Origin: Ignavibacteriota bacterium
Lineage (GTDB): Bacteria; Bacteroidota; Ignavibacteria; Kapaibacteriales; UBA2268
Length of the DNA stretch: 42,664 nt
Reading direction: 5' to 3'
Assembly: GCA_016219595.1 (NCBI GenBank)
Contig: JACRLY010000005.1
Coordinates: 1 to 42,664, forward strand
Shown piece after piece: positions 23,874 through 32,299 of this stretch; position 1 is the stretch's first letter, and each line of letters begins with the position of its first letter. Both the position numbers and the translations under genes were made by a program. The notes beneath the pieces are model-generated. The model saw nothing but the letters and a program-made list of their open reading frames with translations. It had not been told where the DNA came from and searched no databases.

Positions 23874-26597
23874 ATGAAACAATTAATAAATATAAATGTT
23901 AACGGTCAGGATTACGAGGTAGCTGTTAAACCCAACACAACTCTATTAGATTTAATTCGTGAAGAACTGCGACTAACAGGTACAAAAAAAGGATGTGAGC
24001 AGGGTGATTGCGGTGCCTGTACTGTAATTATGAATGGCAAGGCAGTTAATTCCTGTATAGTTCTTGCATTGGAAGCCGATGGAAAAAATATTCAGACAAT
24101 AGAAGGACTTGCAAACGGAGAAGAAATGCATCCGCTACAGCGTGCATTCGTGGAGAAGGGTGGAATTCAATGTGGCTACTGTACTCCCGGAATGCTCATG
24201 AGAGCAAAATCATTTCTCGATGTTAATCCCAATCCAAATACTGAGGAAATAAAACAAGCCATAAGTGGCAACCTATGCCGTTGCACCGGCTATACAAAAA
24301 TTATTGAAGCAGTAGAAACTGCAATTGAATATATGCACGGAAGGACTCCTAAGGAAATAGAATTTGCCCCACAAAAATCCGCTATAGACTTGTCTGTTGT
24401 AGGTAAGCGTTTACCCAAAAAGGATGCACCTGATAAAGCCACAGGCAGAGCCATTTATACTGATGACATAGTTCTACCCGGTATGCTTTATGGTAAAATT
24501 CTATATAGCCCTCATCCTCATGCAAAGATTTTATCAATAGATACAGCAGAAGCAGAAAAATTGCAGGGAGTGAAAGCTGTTCTGACAGGTAAAGATGTTA
24601 CCGATATTACTTGGGGGACTTCTCCACCGAGGTACGATGAGAATGTTCTCGCAAAAGATAAAGTCCGTTATGTCGGTGACGTGGTTGCTGCTGTATCGGC
24701 TATTGATGAGGAAACCTGCTACAAAGCTATCAATTTAATTAAAGTTGAATATGAACTTCTTCCTGCTGTTTTTGACCCATTAGAAGCAATGAAAGATGGA
24801 GCACCGAGATTATTTGATGATAAATATGAAAACAATATAAATACACGGGTTGACCATCATTTCGGCGATATTGACAAAGGATTTGCAGAAGCAGATTTTA
24901 TTAAAGAAGCTACTTTTGTCGGAAACAGGGTTTATCAAAATCCAATGGAGCCTCATTGTGCAATCGCAGAATGGGACAGGCACGGCAAGGTTACACTTCA
25001 TACATCAACACAGGTTGTCCATTATGTACATCACCAGTTATCAAGAATTTTGGACATGCCACTCGGTAATATCAGAATTATTATGACAAATTGCGGTGGT
25101 GGATTCGGTTCAAAAGCTGCAACAAACTATCTCGAAATTTTATCAATCCTTCTTGCAAAGAAAACCGGGAAACCTGTGAAGATGAGATATACACGTGAGG
25201 AAATGTATCTATATGGAAGAGGCAGGCATAAGCAGTATATCACTTTGAAAATCGGTGTGAAGAAGGACGGTACTATAACAGCGGTTAAGCAAAAAGCAAT
25301 TCTTGAAGGTGGTGCTTATTCCAGCTTTGGTATAGTATCAACTTATTATGCCGGTTCTATGATTGCAACATTATATAAATTTCCTAACTACAAGTATGAC
25401 GGTTATCGCGTGAATACTAATCTACCGCCTTGCGGTGCTATGCGAGGACACGGTACTCCATTCCCGCGTTTTGCATTTGAATCATTACTCTCGATGATTG
25501 CAGATGAAATCGGAATGGACCACATTGACATTCGATTGAAGAATGCTATGATACCGGAATATCATACATGCAATGACCTTGATATTCATTCCTGCGAGTT
25601 CAAAGCCTGTCTTGAATTAGTCCGCAAGAAATCCGGTTGGGATGACAAAAAGTTTCCTCATTCAAACGCAACTATTAAAGTTGAAGAAGATGGTTCACAA
25701 GCTGTTCTGTTCGTTGGTGATGCTGACATAGGACAAGGTTCGGATACTGTACTCGCTCAAGCCGCAGCAGAAGCAATGGGAATATCATTCGACAGAATCA
25801 GCGTAATTTCTGCAGACAGTGATATTACACCTCTCGGCTTTGGCGCGTATTCGAGCCGTGTTACTCTAATGGGTGGCAATGCCTCTAAAATGGCTGGTGA
25901 TGAAGTAAGAATGAAAGTTTTTTCAACTGCTGCAAAATTATTAAATACACAAATCGAGAAGTTAGAAGCAAAAAATAATTTAATATATAATAAAGATAAT
26001 CCTAAAAGTAATATTCCTTGGGAAACTGCCGCTACTGAATATTTTTCAAAGAACGGACCTTTAACTGGAAAAGGTCATTACTCTCCGCCGGAAGGCTTGG
26101 GAGGAAATTATAAAGGCGCTGCAGTGGGTACTTCACCGGCTTATTCTTACTCTGCTACTGTATGTGAAGTGGAAGTTGATATGGAAACCGGGAAAGTGAA
26201 AGTTCTGAATTTCTGGGATGCTCACGACTGCGGTACAGCAATTAATCCTATGGCTGTCGAAGGACAGGTCGAAGGTGCAATCGTTATGGGAATGGGTGAA
26301 GTTCTGTTTGAAGATGAAGTATTCGACAAAAACGGTAAAATGCTGAATTCGGATTTGCACAATTATTTAATTGCAACTTCTTCCGATATGCCGAATATTG
26401 ATTCTTCTATAGTTGACAGCTACGAACCTGAAGGTCCATTCGGTGCTAAGGAGGTCGGAGAAGGAGCTACACTGCCGGTGTTCGGGGCATTGGCAAATGC
26501 AATAGCAGATGCTATCGGAGTGAGAATTTATAATTTGCCGATTACTCCCCATAAAATTCTTGAAGCGATTAATTCGAAAAATGGAAAGTCAAAATAA
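23874..26597 (+). CDS. fused 2Fe-2S/molybdopterin subunit of a 4-hydroxybenzoyl-CoA reductase-like enzyme (HcrC-HcrA fusion)
   Basis: This 907-residue protein joins two subunits that are usually separate. Residues 1-160 are the small iron-sulfur subunit, with Cys41, 46, 49, 61 and Cys100, 103, 135, 137 (CGYCTPGM, CRCTGY) for two 2Fe-2S clusters. A short linker leads to the molybdenum domains from about residue 174 (VGKRLPKKDAPDKATGRAIY). These include NCGGGFGSKAATNYLE, PPCGAMRGHGTPFPRFAFES and the catalytic glutamate Glu863 in GAKEVGEGATLPVFGA. The aromatic-CoA-like motifs and island context suggest dehydroxylation of 4-hydroxybenzoyl-CoA to benzoyl-CoA, but nicotinate- or other XO-type hydroxylation remains possible. 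mocA and xdhC upstream should mature it. Confidence 0.85.
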   Translation: MKQLININVNGQDYEVAVKPNTTLLDLIREELRLTGTKKGCEQGDCGACTVIMNGKAVNSCIVLALEADGKNIQTIEGLANGEEMHPLQRAFVEKGGIQCGYCTPGMLMRAKSFLDVNPNPNTEEIKQAISGNLCRCTGYTKIIEAVETAIEYMHGRTPKEIEFAPQKSAIDLSVVGKRLPKKDAPDKATGRAIYTDDIVLPGMLYGKILYSPHPHAKILSIDTAEAEKLQGVKAVLTGKDVTDITWGTSPPRYDENVLAKDKVRYVGDVVAAVSAIDEETCYKAINLIKVEYELLPAVFDPLEAMKDGAPRLFDDKYENNINTRVDHHFGDIDKGFAEADFIKEATFVGNRVYQNPMEPHCAIAEWDRHGKVTLHTSTQVVHYVHHQLSRILDMPLGNIRIIMTNCGGGFGSKAATNYLEILSILLAKKTGKPVKMRYTREEMYLYGRGRHKQYITLKIGVKKDGTITAVKQKAILEGGAYSSFGIVSTYYAGSMIATLYKFPNYKYDGYRVNTNLPPCGAMRGHGTPFPRFAFESLLSMIADEIGMDHIDIRLKNAMIPEYHTCNDLDIHSCEFKACLELVRKKSGWDDKKFPHSNATIKVEEDGSQAVLFVGDADIGQGSDTVLAQAAAEAMGISFDRISVISADSDITPLGFGAYSSRVTLMGGNASKMAGDEVRMKVFSTAAKLLNTQIEKLEAKNNLIYNKDNPKSNIPWETAATEYFSKNGPLTGKGHYSPPEGLGGNYKGAAVGTSPAYSYSATVCEVEVDMETGKVKVLNFWDAHDCGTAINPMAVEGQVEGAIVMGMGEVLFEDEVFDKNGKMLNSDLHNYLIATSSDMPNIDSSIVDSYEPEGPFGAKEVGEGATLPVFGALANAIADAIGVRIYNLPITPHKILEAINSKNGKSK

Positions 26598-27359
26598 ATG
26601 AGTAAACATTTTCTCGGTATAGATGCTGGTTCTTCATTCACAAAATTCGTTGTGATTGATGAGTCTGGTTCTATTGTCTATCAAAATTTAGTAAAAACTC
26701 TCACCAGAAATAAAGATGAAGAAAACAATATACTCAAATATATTAATGGAAATTTTTCAATCGCAGGAATTGGGGCGACAGGCTATGGCAGGCAGTATTA
26801 TAAAAATGCAAATGTCATAAAAACCGAATTATACTGTGCTTCTACCGGTTTAACGGAATTGTATCCTTTTGAAAAGAATATAATTGATATCGGTGGGGAA
26901 GATATAAAAATAATCAAGAGTGCTTCAAACGGGAAGGTTATTGATTTTTATATGAACACACGTTGTGCCGCAGGTACAGGAGCATTTATCACAGAAGTTG
27001 CTGAGAAAGCGGAAATTGAATTATCAGAGATGAGTGCAATAGCTGAGAAATCGAGTTTCAGCAAAGAGCTAAACAGCTTTTGTACTGTCTTTGCAAAGAC
27101 AGAAGTTATGCAGTGGATTTTTGATAATGTGTCTGCCGAAGATATTGCAAAAGGTATTTATATTTCAGTTGTGAATCGAATCAAGAAAATTCCAATGGAT
27201 AAAACTCTGCCAATAATCTTAATAGGCGGTGTTGCAAAATATCATCCTTATATAAAAATAATAATGGAAGAATATTTAATGCAAAAAGTTACTGTACCTG
27301 ATCATCCGCAGTATATCAATGCTTTCGGAGCATCCCTTTTTGCAAAAAATATTCATTAA
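26598..27359 (+). CDS. orphan BcrA/HgdC-type activator ATPase
   Basis: This 253-residue ASKHA ATPase begins HFLGIDAGSSFTKFVVID. It has DIGGED (97-102), Cys123 (NTRCAAGTGAFITEV) and Cys162 (SFCTVFAKTEVMQWIF), the ligands of the shared 4Fe-4S cluster of a homodimeric activator. It starts immediately after the stop of the molybdoenzyme gene, so it is in the same transcript. It is not one of the benzoyl-CoA reductase ATPases (7327, 8133), which form a complete pair. The obvious client in this window is the lone D-component at 14382, though one outside the window is possible. The activator would inject electrons with ATP hydrolysis. Confidence 0.85.
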   Translation: MSKHFLGIDAGSSFTKFVVIDESGSIVYQNLVKTLTRNKDEENNILKYINGNFSIAGIGATGYGRQYYKNANVIKTELYCASTGLTELYPFEKNIIDIGGEDIKIIKSASNGKVIDFYMNTRCAAGTGAFITEVAEKAEIELSEMSAIAEKSSFSKELNSFCTVFAKTEVMQWIFDNVSAEDIAKGIYISVVNRIKKIPMDKTLPIILIGGVAKYHPYIKIIMEEYLMQKVTVPDHPQYINAFGASLFAKNIH

Positions 27360-27400
27360 ATTTGAATTCAAAATAATAATTTAGTTTAAAAGGTGAAACT

Positions 27401-28456
27401 ATGGGAAATAATTTTTATTCCTGGCAAATGACTGAATTGAAGGCTGACTTTCAGCATATCGAAAAACCAATTCCCGAACTTAATGAAAGCGAAGTACTGG
27501 TAAAAGTAGCCGGATGCGGCGTCTGTCATACTGATTTGAGCTTTTGGTATTTCGGTGTTCCCACAAAACATCCTCTACCTCTGACATTAGGACATGAAAT
27601 CAGCGGTACTGTGGTTCAGGGACACTCCGAATGGTTGAACAAAAAAGTAATTATTCCTGCAGTTCTGCCCTGCGGTGAATGTGAACTGTGCAAAAGCGGA
27701 AGAGGTAATATATGTCAGAAACAACTTATGCCCGGTAATGATTTCGACGGCGGGTTTGCTTCGCATATCAAAGTTCCATACAAGAATTTATGTCTTGTAG
27801 GAGATGATGTAACTGCAAAATATCCCCTGGAACATCTCGCTGTCATAGCTGATGCAGTATCAACTCCATACCAGGTGATTGTGAAATCCGGATTGAAGCA
27901 AAATGATTTCGCAATTGTTATAGGTGTTGGTGGTGTTGGTATTTATGCCGCCTTAATTGCAAAAATATTCGGAGCTAAAGTCCTTGCTCTCGATATTGAT
28001 GATAATAAACTTGAGATTGCAAAGCAGAATGGTATTGATGCAACGCTGAATATTAAAGAGCTTGGAATCAAAGAAATCAAAAATGCAGTGAAAGGTATTT
28101 CAAAAGAGTTAAGTGTATCCCAATATATGTGGAAAATCTTCGAAATGTCAGGTACAAAACCTGGGCAGGAGCTTGGATTCGCACTTCTCAGCTTTGCTTC
28201 AACCTTATCTATTGTTGGTTTCACTCTCGATAAATTGGAAGTGAGATTGAGTAATCTTATGGCATTCGATGCTACATTGATTGGTACCTGGGGCTGTAAA
28301 CCGGAACTCTATCCCGATGTTTTGAATTTAGTTTCTTCAGGAAAATTACCTGTTGAAAAATTTATCGAAACATTTCCATTATCGAAAATCAATGAAGTAT
28401 TCAGGAATACGCTTGAGCATAAATATACAAAACGTTCTATTTTAATTCCTGATTGA
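27401..28456 (+). CDS. had: 6-hydroxycyclohex-1-ene-1-carbonyl-CoA dehydrogenase (Had)
   Basis: This 351-residue zinc-type alcohol dehydrogenase has catalytic zinc ligands in GCGVCHTDLSF and GHEISG, and the structural zinc site CGECELCKSGRGNIC. The nucleotide-binding motif is VIGVGGVGIYAALIA. The start WQMTE and the sequence GNDFDGGFASHIKVP agree with the Had group. Had oxidises 6-hydroxycyclohex-1-ene-1-carbonyl-CoA to the 6-oxo compound, the substrate of Oah at 1108. It starts at an ATG preceded by AAAGGTG. A repeat element separates it from the second thiolase. Family is certain; Had over another ADH is supported by motif match and pathway context. Confidence 0.85.
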   Translation: MGNNFYSWQMTELKADFQHIEKPIPELNESEVLVKVAGCGVCHTDLSFWYFGVPTKHPLPLTLGHEISGTVVQGHSEWLNKKVIIPAVLPCGECELCKSGRGNICQKQLMPGNDFDGGFASHIKVPYKNLCLVGDDVTAKYPLEHLAVIADAVSTPYQVIVKSGLKQNDFAIVIGVGGVGIYAALIAKIFGAKVLALDIDDNKLEIAKQNGIDATLNIKELGIKEIKNAVKGISKELSVSQYMWKIFEMSGTKPGQELGFALLSFASTLSIVGFTLDKLEVRLSNLMAFDATLIGTWGCKPELYPDVLNLVSSGKLPVEKFIETFPLSKINEVFRNTLEHKYTKRSILIPD

Positions 28457-28493
28457 AATTAAGAAAATAATATTGATAGTTCTTTTTATACAA

Positions 28494-28623
28494 TGAATAG
28501 CCACTATCTTTAGATAGTGGGAAAATAATAAGCGACACATTATGACTTTAGTCACTTATTATAAGTGGATAAATCCTTTAGTTTGGCGATAAATTCCACG
28601 ATTTAAAAAATCATGGCTATTCA
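28494..28623. repeat. structured intergenic repeat, copy 2 (130 bp)
   Basis: This element matches the one at 9324-9458 in ends and hairpins: TGAATAGCC (28494-28502) and GGCTATTCA (28615-28623), hairpin I CCACTATCT / AGATAGTGG (28501-28520), hairpin II TGACT / AGTCA (28543-28554) and hairpin III CCACGATTT / AAATCATGG (28596-28616). In hairpin III the stem changed from GACTT/AAGTC to GATTT/AAATC on both arms, a compensatory change. The middle sequence differs strongly between copies. It sits 25 bp before the ATG at 28649. Confidence 0.8.
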
Positions 28624-28648
28624 AATTCAAATGAAATGGAGAATAATA

Positions 28649-29860
28649 ATGAAAAAGGTTGAGTCAATATATCCCAATGCGAGAATCCCCTATGGAACCT
28701 GGGGAAGCAGTTACTTTCCTGCATGGCAGATGTCTGCACTTGCTGAAATTAATATTGGACAGTTCGCAGGTGAAGCAATGAGTAAGATAATGAGCAAGAG
28801 AAAAGTCCAAATGAAAAATCTCGATTATCTTGTAACCGGCTCTACAATCCCCTGGCACTGGAAATTCTGGACCTCGCCTTTTGTCTCGTCATGTGCGGGA
28901 TTTCGTCTCCCAGGATATCATGTCGAACAGGCTTGTGCCACTGGTTTGAAGGCAATACTTCTTGCAGCAGCAGAAGTTCAATCGGGTTCATCAGATACTG
29001 TCGGTGTACTGACATTCGACCGCACAAGCGATTCTCCTGTCGGTGTTTTTCCTGAACGCAGAGCTTATGAAAGAACTTTTGCACTTAGCGATGTATGGGA
29101 TAATTTCGGTTTCGATCCCGCAACAGGAAATGCAATGCTAACGACGGCAGGACTAGCCGCCCGTAAATATAAAATTGACAGAAAAGAAGTTGATGAATTG
29201 ACTTTTTACAGGTACGAGCAGTATTTTAAATCTTTGGAATCAGGCTTCCTGAATCGTGTTCTTGTTCCAATGGAGGTTTTGAATCTACAGGGAAAAGTAT
29301 TAGGCACAATTGATTCCGACGCTGGTGTTCGTAAAATTACACTCGAAGGATTACGTGCAATGCGAGAGCTTGATTCGTGTGTTACTTCAGGAACGCAAAC
29401 ACATGCTTCAGACGGCATGGCTACTATGCTCGTTACGAACAAAGATAAAGTAAAAGAAATCAGCACCCGCCCGGAAATTGATATTCAGATTATAGGGAGA
29501 GCGGAAGTGAGAACACTTCCAAGTCTCATGCCCGAAGCACCTGTATTAACAGTAAAAAAATTACTGAATCAAACCGGATTGACAATGGATGATATTGCCG
29601 TAGTGAAGAATCATAATCCTTTTGCTGTTAACGATGCTATTTTTTCTAGGGTTTTAAATTATGACTGGCATAAGATGAATAATACGGGCTGTCCTCTTGT
29701 CTGGGGACATCCTCAGGGTCCAACACTAACGCGTGTATCCATGGAAGCACTCGAAGAAGCTGTGGATTTGGGTGGTGGATATGTTTTAATCTTCGGATGT
29801 GCCGCAGGTGATGTAGGCATTGCAGCTATATACAAAGTGTCGGAAGGAGGGAAAAAGTGA
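28649..29860 (+). CDS. divergent thiolase-family protein
   Basis: The ATG at 28649 (preceded by TGGAGA) gives 403 residues; an in-frame ATG at 28613 lies inside the repeat and is rejected. The nucleophile Cys96 lies in HVEQACATGLKAILLA. The usual NEAFA is replaced by NHNPFAVND, the GHP motif reads GCPLVWGHPQGPTLTR, and the C-terminal Cys is in IFGCAAGDVGIAA. All catalytic elements are therefore present in a variant form. It could cleave 3-oxopimelyl-CoA or another dicarboxyl-oxoacyl-CoA from ring opening. Its stop codon shares one base with the next start, so both proteins are probably made together. Confidence 0.83.
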   Translation: MKKVESIYPNARIPYGTWGSSYFPAWQMSALAEINIGQFAGEAMSKIMSKRKVQMKNLDYLVTGSTIPWHWKFWTSPFVSSCAGFRLPGYHVEQACATGLKAILLAAAEVQSGSSDTVGVLTFDRTSDSPVGVFPERRAYERTFALSDVWDNFGFDPATGNAMLTTAGLAARKYKIDRKEVDELTFYRYEQYFKSLESGFLNRVLVPMEVLNLQGKVLGTIDSDAGVRKITLEGLRAMRELDSCVTSGTQTHASDGMATMLVTNKDKVKEISTRPEIDIQIIGRAEVRTLPSLMPEAPVLTVKKLLNQTGLTMDDIAVVKNHNPFAVNDAIFSRVLNYDWHKMNNTGCPLVWGHPQGPTLTRVSMEALEEAVDLGGGYVLIFGCAAGDVGIAAIYKVSEGGKK

Positions 29861-31938
29861 TGACAAAATCAATGAGACAATCAACACTCGACACTTTGGG
29901 ACTTGGAAATGTAATTGATATTTTTAAAAATGGAAGATTGCCAGTTAAAGCAAACGAACTTGTTGAACAGGTTTTTGGAAAAGAAAGTGAACGCGGTTCA
30001 TTAGTAATTTCCGGTGCAAACGGAATTGTAGGTGCCGGGAAAATGATGCAGCTTGGCTCACGGCTTCAGCCCTACGGTATTCCACTAATCGGACTTGATT
30101 TCCCGGGTGTTCCCGATGGCATTGGATTTCAGTATGCAGGTCTCGCCTCATCCTTCGGGAAAAAACAAGCCGATGATATTATGAGTAGTGTTATTAGATT
30201 CAATTATGACGGTTCTAAATTACCTCAGCAATTGAAAAAGTTTAATCCCAAACTTCTTATTGAAGCAATTCCTGAAATTCTCGAAATAAAAAAATCACAT
30301 TATAAAATTTTCAGGGAAAACTTCCCGGGAATTGAGATTAAATCTGTAACATCAGGCTTTCCTTCATCTGAGTTGGGAGTGGATATATATCATCCTGCAT
30401 TCCCTCATCAAATAAATAAAATTTGGGAAGTCGTAGAAAATAAACCCTCAAAAGTCACACAATTGTTCTGGGCTTTGGGTATGCTCCCTATTCCTGTGAG
30501 CGACAACTGGGCTTTTGTGTTAGACGTTCTTTTCTGTGGATTAACTTTATCAGCACTTCGTTATCACGAAGCTATGAACATGCCCTTCTGGAAAATTGAT
30601 AAATATGTCCGGAAATTATTTGGACCAAATCCTTTCAGGGCGCATGATGTAATCGGTGCAAAGGGAGCAAACTTCCTGACTTGGTCTTGCCTCCATCATT
30701 TGAGTATGCATTATGGCAAATTGTTTGAACCTACTGCTTCTCTCGTTGAACATAAGGACGGAGGACAGAACTGGTATCCCTTAAATCATCTCAGGCCTAT
30801 GGTGAACTGGTCGGCTGATGAAAATGAATTGAAAGAATTTGAAACATGGATTCTCGGTTCTTTAATTCAAATGACTTCTCTTATGCTTCATGAGAACAGG
30901 GCACATCTTACTTATATGAATTCAATCGGAGAGCTTTGTGCTCAATTCAGGAGTGGTATAATTGCACAAATTCGCAGATTAGGTAAAGATAATTCAATCA
31001 ATATTGTTGAAGATTTTCACAAACTATTTCCCGATGCTTCTGCTAAATCGTGGCATCCTGATGTATTAAAAAGTCTCGATAAACCTGAATGGCAGCAGCT
31101 ATATGTCAATGCCGAGCATGACGGAAAAATCAGTGTAATTACCATTGCACGTGAAAGCTATAACTGGGATGTCAATGAAGAACTCAATCGTGCTATTGAC
31201 TGGTTAAAAGCTGAAAAGATAGAACGGGTTATTCTCACAGGTGATTTCCACCTGTCAACTCAGCTTGTCGGTGCCGATACAAATGAATTTTTCCCTGCAT
31301 TGAATGATGAGAAAGAAGGATTTCGTGTTTCCTTTGAATGGTCAAAGACAGCACGCAGATTACACAATGAATTTAAAACATCAGTCGGTTTCATTAACGG
31401 TAAACGCTGTCTTGGCGGTATGCTTGAATTAATGGTACACTGCCATTATCTCGTTTCTGTTGGTGATGCATCACTCGGAGCGCCCGAAGTTACTCTTCCA
31501 GTCGTTCCTGGTATGGAAATGTGCAATTGGACTTTCAGAAAAGCAAAATCACAGGATTGGGAAAAAATTCTCAAACTATTGTTAACAGGAAAATCAGTTA
31601 AAGCATCCGAAACTGTCGGCTGGCTTACTGACTTTGCAGGACCAATTGACAAAGCAATTCAAATTGCTTTTGACATTGCCAACAATGATGAAAAAGCTTT
31701 ACCGCGTAGAATTCTCAACGAAGGAAAACTATCAGGATTACCAACTGATATTTCCGGTTTTGCTGAATCAGCTAATCCTGCTGTTAAAGCTATATTTGAA
31801 TGTGTCATTAACTCATGCAGTTCTGATTTGAATGAAGCAATCACAATACAATCTAAACATTCCGGTGCTTTTATGACAACTAAGCATTGTCAGCATGGCT
31901 TTATCGGTAGTGAATACACAAAAACAATGGTGATATAA
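29860..31938 (+). CDS. bifunctional 3-hydroxyacyl-CoA dehydrogenase / enoyl-CoA hydratase-like fusion
   Basis: From the ATG at 29860 it has 692 residues (a GTG lies one codon before). The N-terminal part has a Rossmann start SLVISGANGIVGAGKMMQLG, a variant of the dehydrogenase GxGxxGxG motif, and later helical sequence compatible with a 3-hydroxyacyl-CoA dehydrogenase. From about residue 430 a crotonase domain follows, with both catalytic glutamates recognisable in LGGMLELMVHCHYLVS and SLGAPEVTLPVVPGM. This is the reverse of the usual FadB/FadJ order. It could oxidise and hydrate 3-hydroxypimelyl-CoA-type intermediates, and its crotonase domain is the only candidate seen here for the missing cyclohexadienoyl-CoA hydratase. 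GGAGG lies upstream. It is the last gene of the island. Confidence 0.7.
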   Translation: MTKSMRQSTLDTLGLGNVIDIFKNGRLPVKANELVEQVFGKESERGSLVISGANGIVGAGKMMQLGSRLQPYGIPLIGLDFPGVPDGIGFQYAGLASSFGKKQADDIMSSVIRFNYDGSKLPQQLKKFNPKLLIEAIPEILEIKKSHYKIFRENFPGIEIKSVTSGFPSSELGVDIYHPAFPHQINKIWEVVENKPSKVTQLFWALGMLPIPVSDNWAFVLDVLFCGLTLSALRYHEAMNMPFWKIDKYVRKLFGPNPFRAHDVIGAKGANFLTWSCLHHLSMHYGKLFEPTASLVEHKDGGQNWYPLNHLRPMVNWSADENELKEFETWILGSLIQMTSLMLHENRAHLTYMNSIGELCAQFRSGIIAQIRRLGKDNSINIVEDFHKLFPDASAKSWHPDVLKSLDKPEWQQLYVNAEHDGKISVITIARESYNWDVNEELNRAIDWLKAEKIERVILTGDFHLSTQLVGADTNEFFPALNDEKEGFRVSFEWSKTARRLHNEFKTSVGFINGKRCLGGMLELMVHCHYLVSVGDASLGAPEVTLPVVPGMEMCNWTFRKAKSQDWEKILKLLLTGKSVKASETVGWLTDFAGPIDKAIQIAFDIANNDEKALPRRILNEGKLSGLPTDISGFAESANPAVKAIFECVINSCSSDLNEAITIQSKHSGAFMTTKHCQHGFIGSEYTKTMVI

Positions 31939-31946
31939 AATACAAA

Positions 31947-32014
31947 CCCTGTCAGGTGTTACACCTGGCAGGGACATTCTCACAAGAAACCCTGTCGGGA
32001 GTTACTCCCGACAG
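31947..32014. repeat. two adjacent GTTA-loop palindromes after the last island gene
   Basis: CCCTGTCAGGTG / CACCTGGCAGGG (31947-31973, loop TTA) and CTGTCGGGAG / CTCCCGACAG (31992-32014, loop TTA) form strong hairpins; the second is perfect. They begin 9 bp after the stop at 31938 and resemble each other in loop and in the CTGTC start. They may end transcription of the long plus-strand operon or be dispersed REP-like palindromes. No clear T-run follows either. Confidence 0.6.
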
Positions 32015-32095
32015 AGAAAATATCATTATTTTCGAATCAAATCGAAAAAATATATATATTTTGGCGATTCTTATCGTAAATGATGATAAAAGTAA

Positions 32096-32259
32096 CAACA
32101 TCATAGGTATTGAACATCAGTAACACAAGTGACAGAGACACAACCACAACTCCATAGGAGTTGAACGTTTGTAACAGCAATAACTAACACCCAATCCCAA
32201 CTGCGTAGCAGTTGAACATTTATAAAATTGGAACTGTATGTTCAATTTCTACGAAGTTG
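32096..32259. repeat. four short RTA-loop hairpins, three spaced exactly 51 bp apart
   Basis: Inside the 361-bp convergent spacer 31939-32299 lie 17-nt units with 7-bp arms and a 3-nt loop: CAACATC-ATA-GGTATTG (32096-32112, imperfect), CAACTCC-ATA-GGAGTTG (32147-32163, perfect), CAACTGC-GTA-GCAGTTG (32198-32214, perfect) and, on the other strand, CAACTTC-GTA-GAAATTG (32243-32259, one G-T). The first three start 51 bp apart and each is followed by AAC. Spacers between them are only weakly similar. No gene is seen in this spacer. Confidence 0.7.
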
Positions 32260-32299
32260 TTACTAGAATTCACTTTACAAACTTTATGAACTTTCAACT

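Noticed and set aside
32096-32259. Possible CRISPR array because of regular 51-bp spacing
   Set aside because: The repeated unit is only 17 nt, imperfect and palindromic, one unit is inverted, and no cas gene is present.
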